Source of the DNA: JAFGSZ01 sp964492185
Lineage (GTDB): Bacteria; Bacteroidota; Bacteroidia; Bacteroidales; UBA10428
Length of the DNA: 28,597 nucleotides
Reading direction: 5' to 3'
Assembly: GCA_964492185.1 (NCBI GenBank)
Contig: CAZBJH010000031.1
Location: forward strand, 1-28,597
The notes below the pieces were generated by a model. The model made no database searches, was not told the DNA's origin, and saw nothing but the letters and a program-made list of their open reading frames with translations. The translations under genes and the position numbers were made by a program. Positions 8,863 to 16,138 of the stretch are shown one piece after another. The stretch's first letter is position 1, and every line of letters starts with the position of its first letter.

Positions 8863-8942
8863 GAAGGCTGGCCTCTTAAACTATCACTTCACTTCATAGG
8901 TTTATTTTAGGATTATTTTAATTGCCGGCCCTCCTTTGTTTT
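8861..8942 (+). terminator. Possible terminator or hairpin after argR
   Basis: Bases 8861-8872 (AGGAAGGCTGGC) can pair with 8924-8935 (GCCGGCCCTCCT) with one mismatch and one G-T wobble, followed by TTTGTTTT. The loop is long (51 nt), so this is a weak terminator candidate. It overlaps the argR stop codon and lies before argG. Confidence 0.35.
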
Positions 8943-8981
8943 AATAAAATATATGACTAATAACATATTAAAAACCACGAT

Positions 8982-10226
8982 ATGAAAGAAAAGGTTATAC
9001 TAGCGTACAGTGGAGGTCTCGATACCTCCGTAATTTTAAAATGGCTGATCGATAAAGGATATGATGTTGTTGCCTACGTTGCTGATGTGGGTCAGGACGA
9101 TGATTTCAGTGATGTGGAAAAAAAAGCCCTTCAGATAGGGGCATCCCGGGTTTATATCGAAGATCTTAAATCAGAGTTTATTTCCGATTATATCTTCCCT
9201 GCAATTAAGGCAAATGCAGTTTATGAGAACCGGTATTTACTCGGCACTTCGCTCGCCCGCCCCCTGATAGCCAAACGCCATATTGAAATCGCGAAAAAAG
9301 AAAAGGCAACTTATGTATCTCACGGTGCAACAGGGAAAGGAAACGATCAGGTGCGCTTTGAATTATCCTTTTATGCCCTTGATCCCGACATCAAGGTGCT
9401 GGCTCCCTGGAAAATGCCTGAATTCCTGAATGAATTCAAGGGACGCACCGACATGCTGAAATATGCAGAAGAAAAGAAAATTCCTGTTAAAGCAACTCTG
9501 TCAAAACCATATAGTGAGGATGATAATCTCCTGCATATCAGTCACGAAGCAGGCATACTTGAAGATCCCAAATATCATCCTGAAAAAGATATCTACACCA
9601 AAATGAATCTTCCACAGGATGCTCCTGACAAAGAAACAAAAATTGAAATTCATTTTAAGGATGGTACACCTGTTAAAGTGGTGAACAAACAGGACGGAAC
9701 TATTGCCACCGATCCACTTGAACTATTTATGATGCTGAATAAACTTGGCGGAGAAAATGGCATTGGATTGCTTGACATGGTAGAAAATCGTTTTGTAGGC
9801 ATTAAATCACGCGGAGTTTATGAAACCCCCGGCGGAACGATCTTATTCGCAGCCCATCGCGACATTGAAGGAATTGCCATGGATCGCGAGGTGATGAAGC
9901 TTCGTGACATGCTCTCTCCCAAATTTGCGGAACTGGTGTACAATGGATTCTGGTTCAGTCCCGAAATGGACTTTCTGAGGGCGTCAATAGACAAGAGCCA
10001 GGAGCTTATTGATGGAATTGTATATATTACCCTGTATAAAGGGAATATTATGATTGACGGGAGGGAATCACCCAGTTCCCTTTATGACCAGGAATTATCC
10101 AGCATGGATATCGAAGGCGGATTTGATCAGAAAGACAGCGAAGGGTTTATTAAGATCAATGCCATACGCCTGATGGCTCATCATGCAATTCTTAAACAAA
10201 GAAGACGAAACGGAATGGGAAGCTAA
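8982..10226 (+). CDS. argG: Argininosuccinate synthase
   Basis: Joins citrulline and aspartate with ATP to form argininosuccinate, the penultimate arginine step. It has 414 residues, within the normal range. The PP-loop AYSGGLDTS sits at residues 8-16. Further family signatures are GATGKGNDQVRFE and the substrate-side segment SEDDNLLHISHEAGILEDP. It is followed after 61 nt by argH with no terminator in between, so the two are probably co-transcribed. No clear ARG box was found in the 119-nt argR-argG spacer, so control may be from readthrough or a diverged site. Confidence 0.97.
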   Translation: MKEKVILAYSGGLDTSVILKWLIDKGYDVVAYVADVGQDDDFSDVEKKALQIGASRVYIEDLKSEFISDYIFPAIKANAVYENRYLLGTSLARPLIAKRHIEIAKKEKATYVSHGATGKGNDQVRFELSFYALDPDIKVLAPWKMPEFLNEFKGRTDMLKYAEEKKIPVKATLSKPYSEDDNLLHISHEAGILEDPKYHPEKDIYTKMNLPQDAPDKETKIEIHFKDGTPVKVVNKQDGTIATDPLELFMMLNKLGGENGIGLLDMVENRFVGIKSRGVYETPGGTILFAAHRDIEGIAMDREVMKLRDMLSPKFAELVYNGFWFSPEMDFLRASIDKSQELIDGIVYITLYKGNIMIDGRESPSSLYDQELSSMDIEGGFDQKDSEGFIKINAIRLMAHHAILKQRRRNGMGS

Positions 10227-10287
10227 AGGCAGTATATTAAGGCTAATATCTCATTCAAACCCTATTTAAATTAACATATGAACTATC

Positions 10288-11640
10288 ATGAAACTGTGGG
10301 ACAAAGGCATATCAACAGATAAGAAACTGGAAGAATTCACAGTCGGAAAGGACCGTGAGCTTGATCTTTACCTTGCCCCTTATGATGTTTTGGGGTCACT
10401 TGCCCATATTACCATGCTTGAAAGTATCGGGCTTTTATCCGGGGATGAACTCCAAACACTCAGGAAACAATTGCTTCTTATCTACAAGGATATTTCAAAA
10501 GGTGATTTCAGTATTGAAAAAGACATTGAAGACATCCATTCACAGATTGAGATCCTGCTTACCAGGAATTGCGGCGAAACAGGCAAAAAGGTACACAGCG
10601 GAAGATCCCGCAATGATCAGGTTTTACTCGATTTGAAACTATTTACCCGTGCCAGGATCGAAAGTCTTGTCGAAAAGATCACACTCCTGTTTGAGGTTTT
10701 TATAACAAAAAGCGAACAATATAAAAAGGTACTGATGCCCGGTTATACCCACCTGCAAATTGCCATGCCATCCTCTTTTGGCTTATGGTTTGGCGCCTAC
10801 GCGGAAAGCCTTGTTGATGATCTGAGAATACTGCAGTCAGCCTATCATATCGCGAACCAAAATCCGCTTGGATCTGCAGCAGGTTACGGCTCATCTTTTC
10901 CTCTCAACCGGCAAATGACATCGGATCTGCTCGGATTCGAATCACTGAATTATAACGTTATTTACGCTCAAATGGGAAGAGGTAAAATGGAGAAGAGTGT
11001 TGCCTGTGCCATTTCATCCATCGCCGGCACACTTGGTAAATTTGCCGCCGATGCCTGTATGTATATGAATCAGAATTTTGGTTTTATAAGTCTGCCTGAT
11101 GAATTTACAACCGGTTCAAGCATTATGCCACATAAAAAGAATCCGGATATATTTGAATTAATACGGGCTAACTGTAATCAATTGCAATCATTGCCCAATG
11201 AAATAATTCTTATTACCAATAATCTCCCTTCGGGATATTTCAGGGATATGCAATTGTTAAAAGAATCTTACCTGCCTGCATTTGACAAACTTGAAAACTG
11301 CCTGGAGACCGGCGCTTATATTATAGAAAAAATAACCGTTAACCATCACATTCTGGATGATAAAAAATACGACCATATCTTCAGCGTGGAAGAAGTAAAC
11401 AAAGAAGTATTGAAAGGGGTAAGCTTCAGGGAAGCCTATAAAAAAACCGGGGAAAAAATATCATCAGGAAAATTCACTCCCCAAAAAACAATAAATCATA
11501 CTCATGAAGGAAGCATCGGCAATTTATGCAATGATAAAATATCGCGAAAGATGAAGAATGTATGTGCTGCATTTGATTTCGAAACAATGCACAAAGCAAC
11601 AGTTAAACTTTTGAAAGAAGATGAAAAACAGGGAATATAG
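10288..11640 (+). CDS. argH: Argininosuccinate lyase
   Basis: Cleaves argininosuccinate to arginine and fumarate, the last arginine step. It has 450 residues, typical. It shows the fumarase/aspartase superfamily signature GSSIMPHKKNPD with the catalytic serine in the Ser277-Ser278 loop, plus KVHSGRSRNDQ and PGYTHLQIAMPS upstream. The 3' end overlaps the next gene by 20 nt, which suggests translational coupling. It is part of the inferred argG-argH-proB-like-proB-proA operon. Confidence 0.97.
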   Translation: MKLWDKGISTDKKLEEFTVGKDRELDLYLAPYDVLGSLAHITMLESIGLLSGDELQTLRKQLLLIYKDISKGDFSIEKDIEDIHSQIEILLTRNCGETGKKVHSGRSRNDQVLLDLKLFTRARIESLVEKITLLFEVFITKSEQYKKVLMPGYTHLQIAMPSSFGLWFGAYAESLVDDLRILQSAYHIANQNPLGSAAGYGSSFPLNRQMTSDLLGFESLNYNVIYAQMGRGKMEKSVACAISSIAGTLGKFAADACMYMNQNFGFISLPDEFTTGSSIMPHKKNPDIFELIRANCNQLQSLPNEIILITNNLPSGYFRDMQLLKESYLPAFDKLENCLETGAYIIEKITVNHHILDDKKYDHIFSVEEVNKEVLKGVSFREAYKKTGEKISSGKFTPQKTINHTHEGSIGNLCNDKISRKMKNVCAAFDFETMHKATVKLLKEDEKQGI

Positions 11641-12298
11641 GATTGTAGTGCGGATAGAAATAGCCACCTTACTGGGGCAAAACGGGAAGCTTGATGAAAA
11701 AAAAATGGACCGGCTGGCTATGGTATTATCTAACCTGAAAAACAGCGGAAAGCAGATCCTTCTTGTTTCATCAGGAGCAATTGCCCTTGGTACGGCCAAA
11801 ATCGGATTTAAGCCCGACCTGAAAAACTTTACTGATATGCAGGCTGCTGCAGCTGCCGGACAGGCCGAACTGATCAGGGTATACCAGAATCATTTCGGCA
11901 CATACAACCAAATTGTGGCCCAGGTATTGCTTACCAACGATATCATAAATATCCCAGGCAGAATGGAGCATGCAAAAAACACCTTCGACACCCTGCTTTC
12001 AATGAACATTATTCCTGTTATCAACGAGAATGATGTGGTTTCGACATCGGATATTGAACTTGACGACAATTACCCGCTGGCACTTAATGTTGCTACAATT
12101 GTAGAAGCAGATATGATCCTGATCAAGTATGATGATAACGGAAAATTTCTTATCGTTCACAGGGGTGAACAATCATCACTCCTTGTAAATAATGAAAATG
12201 AATTGCTGCACGAGCTGGAAAATTCATATAATAAACAGGTACTGAAGGAATATAAAAACAAAAGTTTCCCTTCAAGTATGAAGGAGATCATACAATAG
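11621..12298 (+). CDS. Degenerate glutamate 5-kinase paralogue (probable pseudoenzyme)
   Basis: A 225-residue amino acid kinase-fold protein clearly homologous to the adjacent ProB: shared blocks include LLVSSGAI, AAGQAELI, IVAQVLLTND and IIPVINEND. Key kinase features are altered or absent. The phosphate-binding IVIKVGTSTL of ProB (Lys16) is IVVRIEIATL here, losing the Lys and the Gly. The GDND segment is DDNY. The TDTDGLY and GTGGM nucleotide-site motifs have no counterpart, and the protein is about 45 residues shorter than ProB. The retained central part forms the glutamate-binding and oligomer region in the family. The frame is open, overlaps argH by 20 nt and ends 12 nt before proB. I infer a regulatory or structural partner of ProB; an early pseudogene is the alternative. 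It should not be annotated as an active kinase. Confidence 0.85.
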   Translation: MKNREYRIVVRIEIATLLGQNGKLDEKKMDRLAMVLSNLKNSGKQILLVSSGAIALGTAKIGFKPDLKNFTDMQAAAAAGQAELIRVYQNHFGTYNQIVAQVLLTNDIINIPGRMEHAKNTFDTLLSMNIIPVINENDVVSTSDIELDDNYPLALNVATIVEADMILIKYDDNGKFLIVHRGEQSSLLVNNENELLHELENSYNKQVLKEYKNKSFPSSMKEIIQ

Positions 12299-12303
12299 AG
12301 GAG
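12297..12303 (+). promoter_or_regulatory. Shine-Dalgarno-like site before proB
   Basis: AGAGGAG overlaps the stop codon of the upstream paralogue and ends 7 nt before the proB ATG. Purine-rich sites of this strength are uncommon in this window, and it supports ATG 12311 as the start. Confidence 0.55.
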
Positions 12304-12310
12304 CACGATC

Positions 12311-13126
12311 ATGTTAAGAAGAAAACGCCTGATAAACGCGAAACGTATTGTTATAAAGGTGGGAACATCAACTTTGTCCTATCCGAACGGAAGACTTAAT
12401 TTCCGGCTTATCGAGCAGCTTGCCCAGGTATTGAGCACATTAAGCCAACAGGGAAGAGATCTGTTATTGGTGTCATCAGGAGCAATAGGTGTCGGATCAG
12501 GAAGACTTGGTTTGTACGAAAAACCTGCCGGTCTTTCCACAAAACAAGCACTTGCTGCTATTGGCCAGGCCGAGCTGATAAAGATCTATCAAAAGTTTTT
12601 TGATGATTGTGAACAGATAGTTGCCCAGGTATTGCTGACCAAAGATGTTATTACTGATCCTCAAAAATATCAGAATACAAAAAACACACTCGAAAAATTA
12701 TTGTCATTAAATATCATTCCCATTATCAATGAAAACGATACGGTTTCAACATTTGAAATAGAATTTGGTGATAATGACTCTCTTTCTGCTATGGTATCAA
12801 TCCTGGCAGATGCGGACCTGCTGATCATGCTCACCGATACCGATGGTTTATATTCAGCCGACCCAAAAATCAATCCGGATGCCGAGATAATAAGTACAGT
12901 TGATAATATAACTCCGTCACTCGAAAAACTGGCCACCGGAACAGGAACATCATTCGGCACTGGAGGTATGATCACAAAAATTGCCGCTGCAAAAATATGT
13001 TCGGCAAAAAATATTGATACAGTGATCATTAACGGAGATGATCCTGCTATTATCTTCAGTGTACTTGAAGGAAAAAACATTGGAACACACTTTGTGTCCG
13101 GTTCTGAACATGTTAAAAACCATTGA
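12311..13126 (+). CDS. proB: Glutamate 5-kinase, short form without PUA domain
   Basis: Phosphorylates glutamate to glutamyl 5-phosphate, the first and usually proline-inhibited step of proline synthesis. It has 271 residues and consists of the amino acid kinase domain only; E. coli ProB is about 367 residues with a C-terminal PUA domain, absent here. Motifs: IVIKVGTSTL with Lys16, LLVSSGAIGVGSG, IIPIINENDTVS, GDNDSLSA, LTDTDGLYSADP and GTGTSFGTGGMITK, all expected for an active kinase. It lies between its degenerate paralogue and proA (2-nt spacing), matching the proline pathway order. Confidence 0.96.
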   Translation: MLRRKRLINAKRIVIKVGTSTLSYPNGRLNFRLIEQLAQVLSTLSQQGRDLLLVSSGAIGVGSGRLGLYEKPAGLSTKQALAAIGQAELIKIYQKFFDDCEQIVAQVLLTKDVITDPQKYQNTKNTLEKLLSLNIIPIINENDTVSTFEIEFGDNDSLSAMVSILADADLLIMLTDTDGLYSADPKINPDAEIISTVDNITPSLEKLATGTGTSFGTGGMITKIAAAKICSAKNIDTVIINGDDPAIIFSVLEGKNIGTHFVSGSEHVKNH

Positions 13127-13128
13127 TT

Positions 13129-14379
13129 ATGAATGAATATCTCACAAAAAAAGGAAAACTGGTAAAAGCCGCTGCACATGAACTGGTTAAGCTCAACACG
13201 GCCGCTAAAAACAAGGCACTGCAGTTTATAGCAGATGAGATCAGAAAACAAAAAGAAACAATACAAAAAGAAAACCTGAAAGACCTTGAAAACGGGAAGG
13301 CAAAAGGTTTGTCCCCGGCTTTTATTGACAGGCTGGAACTTAATGACAAACGGATCGGGGGTATGATCAATGTGCTGGAAGATGTAATAAAGTTACAGGA
13401 CCCTGTTGGGGAGATCCTTGGAATGAATACCCTTCCCAACGGCCTTAAAGTGGGACAAATGCGCGTGCCGCTTGGTGTGATAGGTATTATTTTCGAATCA
13501 CGTCCTAATGTATGTATCGAAGTGGCCGCACTTACTGTAAAATCAGCAAACGGTGTAATACTGCGCGGAGGATCGGATGCCATACATTCCAATATATGTC
13601 TCACAAAAATTGTGAAGGAAGGGCTGAAAAAAGCCGGCCTGCCCGAACACGCTGTAGAGATTATTGAAGACACTAACCGTGAAACAGTGAAAGAACTGTT
13701 GAAAATGAAGGAATATATTGATATAATAATTCCGCGCGGAAGTTTGAATCTTATTCGTTTTGTTGAAGAAAACTCGGTTATACCGGTCATTCGCCATGAT
13801 CTGGGCATTTGCCACACCTATGTGGATAAGGATGCAGATATGACAAAAGCACTTGACATTACCTTTAATGCCAAAGTACAGCGCCCCGGCGTTTGTAATG
13901 CAATGGAAACAATGCTGGTGCATAAGATGGTTGCAAAAAAGTTTTTGCCTCTTATTGCTGAAAAGCTTGTGAAAGCAGGAGTGGAAATCCGGTCCTGCCC
14001 CGATACCAAATCAGTCCTTCCTGATACAAAGGACGCTACAGAAGAAGACTGGAGCACAGAATACCTCGAGCTCATTCTTTCCGTAAAAACAGTCGGATCC
14101 GCAGGGGAGGCCATTGATCACATAAACCGTTACGGATCACATCATTCTGATGCTGTTGTAACTGAAAATCATACAACCGCTATGCGTTTTTTAAACGAAG
14201 TCGATTCGGCGGCATGTTTTATCAATGCCTCCACCAGGTTTACAGACGGTAATGAATTCGGGCTTGGTGCCGAAATGGGCATCAGCAATCAAAAATTGCA
14301 TGTGAGGGGGCCAATGGGACTGAAGGAACTAACATCGCCCAAATACATTATTTTTGGTAACGGACAGATCAGAGAATAA
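13129..14379 (+). CDS. proA: Gamma-glutamyl phosphate reductase
   Basis: Reduces glutamyl 5-phosphate to glutamate semialdehyde with NADPH, the second proline step. About 416 residues, normal. It belongs to the aldehyde dehydrogenase superfamily: the catalytic cysteine is Cys256 in KVQRPGVCNAMETMLVH; GIIFESRPNV and the C-terminal MGLKELTSPKYI segment are family signatures. I chose ATG 13129, two bases after the proB stop; a TTG six bases earlier overlaps the proB stop and is less likely. It is the last gene of the operon before an 81-nt AT-rich spacer. Confidence 0.96.
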   Translation: MNEYLTKKGKLVKAAAHELVKLNTAAKNKALQFIADEIRKQKETIQKENLKDLENGKAKGLSPAFIDRLELNDKRIGGMINVLEDVIKLQDPVGEILGMNTLPNGLKVGQMRVPLGVIGIIFESRPNVCIEVAALTVKSANGVILRGGSDAIHSNICLTKIVKEGLKKAGLPEHAVEIIEDTNRETVKELLKMKEYIDIIIPRGSLNLIRFVEENSVIPVIRHDLGICHTYVDKDADMTKALDITFNAKVQRPGVCNAMETMLVHKMVAKKFLPLIAEKLVKAGVEIRSCPDTKSVLPDTKDATEEDWSTEYLELILSVKTVGSAGEAIDHINRYGSHHSDAVVTENHTTAMRFLNEVDSAACFINASTRFTDGNEFGLGAEMGISNQKLHVRGPMGLKELTSPKYIIFGNGQIRE

Positions 14380-14460
14380 TAATACAATTCTATGATATTG
14401 AATATATTAATAGTAAATAAATATTTAGCATTATTTTAGACCACTTAAAACATTAGAAAG

Positions 14461-15807
14461 ATGAACATTTTAGAAAGACTGGAAAGCTTATCAATACCGG
14501 CCTCAGAAATCGAAAAAGATCTTTATAACAAGTATAATGTGAAACGTGGTTTACGAAACCAGGACGGTTCCGGTGTTCTTGTGGGCCTTACCAACATAGG
14601 TGATGTTGTCGGGTATGAAAAGAAAAACGGTAATGTAGTTCCGGCACACGGACAATTATATTACAGGGGGTTGAAAATTAATGACCTTGTACATGGTTTT
14701 CAGAACGATGGACGGCATGGTTTTGATGAGATTACCTTCTTACTGCTGTCGGGGAAGTTACCAAACAAAGATGAACTAAGCAGGTTTTCATCCTATCTTA
14801 CAGGTTTACGTGATCTGCCTCAGTATTTCACCAAAAATATGATACTGTCCCTCCGGGGCAAAAACATCATGAATATGCTGGCACGATCGGTACTGGTACT
14901 CTATACAATGGATGAAAATGCAGAAGATTTTGAGCATATCAACCTTCTAAAGCAATCACTTAACCTGATTGCCAAATTTCCTGTTATCACTGCATATTCA
15001 TATTTTGGATTCAGGCATTCATATCAAAGAAAATCCCTTATAATCCGCCATCCTGATCCTTCATTGAGTACAGCGGAAAATTTCATCTATATGTTAAAAG
15101 GCGATAAGTATACAAGGCTTGAAGCCGACATTGTTGATCTTAACCTTGTATTGCATGCGGAGCACGGAGGCGGAAACAATTCAACCTTTACCACCCGGGT
15201 AGTCAGTTCTGCCGGCACCGACACCTATTCATCAATCTCAGCTGCTCTTGGTTCCCTGAAAGGTTCACTGCACGGGGGCGCCAACCTTCGTGTTATGGAT
15301 ATGATGAATGACATCAAAAAGAACGTGAAAGACTGGGATGATAAAAAAGAGATTTCTGACTACCTGCTTAAAATATTAAAAGGAGAGGCTGGTGACGGAT
15401 CAGGAAAAATATATGGTATCGGCCATGCTATTTACACCTTGTCTGACCCCCGGGCTGTATTGTTAAAAGAAAAAGCACGTGAGCTGGCAGAAGAAAAAGG
15501 CAGACTGGATGAATTCAAGCTGTACGAGAATATTGAAGAATTGGCCCCTGAAGTATTTGGCAAATTTAAGGGTGGTAATCCTAAAGTAATTACACCCAAT
15601 GTGGATTTCTACTCAGGATTTGTATACAAATGTATAGATATACCAAGAGAAATATATACTCCTATATTTGCTGTTGCAAGAATAGCCGGATGGTGTGCTC
15701 ACAGACTTGAAGAAATCACCTTTTCTTCAAAAAGGATCATACGGCCGGCTTATAAAAACGTATTTGGAAGAATGGATTATGAACCTCTGGAAAATCGCGG
15801 ACAATAA
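14461..15807 (+). CDS. gltA: Citrate synthase
   Basis: Condenses acetyl-CoA with oxaloacetate to citrate. It has 448 residues, a longer form found in Bacteroidota and some Firmicutes. The catalytic triad is visible: His271 in SLHGGAN, His322 in GIGHAIY and Asp382 in NVDFYSG. The HAEHGGGNNSTFTTRVVSSAGTD segment is also characteristic. A 2-methylcitrate synthase activity cannot be excluded by sequence alone. It lies between proline genes and glutamate synthase, in keeping with supply of carbon for 2-oxoglutarate. It has its own 81-nt spacer upstream, so is probably transcribed separately from proBA. Confidence 0.94.
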   Translation: MNILERLESLSIPASEIEKDLYNKYNVKRGLRNQDGSGVLVGLTNIGDVVGYEKKNGNVVPAHGQLYYRGLKINDLVHGFQNDGRHGFDEITFLLLSGKLPNKDELSRFSSYLTGLRDLPQYFTKNMILSLRGKNIMNMLARSVLVLYTMDENAEDFEHINLLKQSLNLIAKFPVITAYSYFGFRHSYQRKSLIIRHPDPSLSTAENFIYMLKGDKYTRLEADIVDLNLVLHAEHGGGNNSTFTTRVVSSAGTDTYSSISAALGSLKGSLHGGANLRVMDMMNDIKKNVKDWDDKKEISDYLLKILKGEAGDGSGKIYGIGHAIYTLSDPRAVLLKEKARELAEEKGRLDEFKLYENIEELAPEVFGKFKGGNPKVITPNVDFYSGFVYKCIDIPREIYTPIFAVARIAGWCAHRLEEITFSSKRIIRPAYKNVFGRMDYEPLENRGQ

Positions 15808-15921
15808 ATGTTATCAATCTGTTAAAACCGGGTTATACTGTATATAACAGGATGGGATTTGTTAAATTTGACTGATAAAAAATATATGCTGAAAAGTTTA
15901 TAAGCTGCATTATACATAAAA

Positions 15922-16059
15922 ATGAATAAAAATAATACTTCACGGTTCAGTTTTGTTAATATGCATTTAATTAGCATATTACTTCTCATTAATTTTAATA
16001 CTGATTACATGACAAAAAAGAATAAATTGCCCGGCAGAATGGTATATAGCAGATATTGA
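15922..16059 (+). CDS. Small ORF (45 aa) in the gltB leader, possible leader peptide
   Basis: ATG 15922 to TGA 16057-16059. The N-terminus is polar and basic (MNKNNTSRF), then comes a short hydrophobic stretch (HLISILLLINF), then a basic tail. It is Asn-rich and has no Glu or Gln. It ends 9 nt before the terminator stem in front of gltB, and its last codons cover a segment that could pair with the terminator's left arm. It could be a leader peptide, a small membrane protein, or chance. No homology is claimed. Confidence 0.35.
   Translation: MNKNNTSRFSFVNMHLISILLLINFNTDYMTKKNKLPGRMVYSRY
15957..15981. repeat. Inverted repeat in the gltB leader
   Basis: TAATATGC (15957-15964) and GCATATTA (15974-15981) are perfectly complementary with a 9-bp AT spacer. 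The site lies inside the 45-codon ORF. It could be a regulator operator or an RNA hairpin. Confidence 0.6.
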
Positions 16060-16068
16060 ATGATCTGG

Positions 16069-16101
16069 AAAGCCATTCCAAACAAAAGAATGGCTTTTTT
16101 T
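16069..16101 (+). terminator. Intrinsic terminator or attenuator upstream of gltB
   Basis: Perfect 10-bp stem AAAGCCATTC (16069-16078) / GAATGGCTTT (16088-16097), 9-nt loop, then further T residues to 16101. It ends 37 nt before the gltB start codon. There is little room for a full promoter between it and gltB, so it may act as an attenuator rather than only ending the citrate synthase transcript. Confidence 0.8.
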
Positions 16102-16138
16102 ATGCCAAAATTTTATATATTAATAAATCTTAATAAAA

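Noticed and set aside
13123..13128. TTG start for proA overlapping the proB stop
   Set aside because: An ATG six bases later gives the expected N-terminus.
13113..13817. 234-codon minus-strand frame over proA
   Set aside because: Antisense shadow of proA, Ser/Ile/Phe-rich with no recognisable motif.
15832..15848. GTTATA-CTGTA-TATAAC hairpin as the citrate synthase terminator
   Set aside because: The stem is AT-rich and no T-run follows; the stem at 16069-16101 is a far better terminator.
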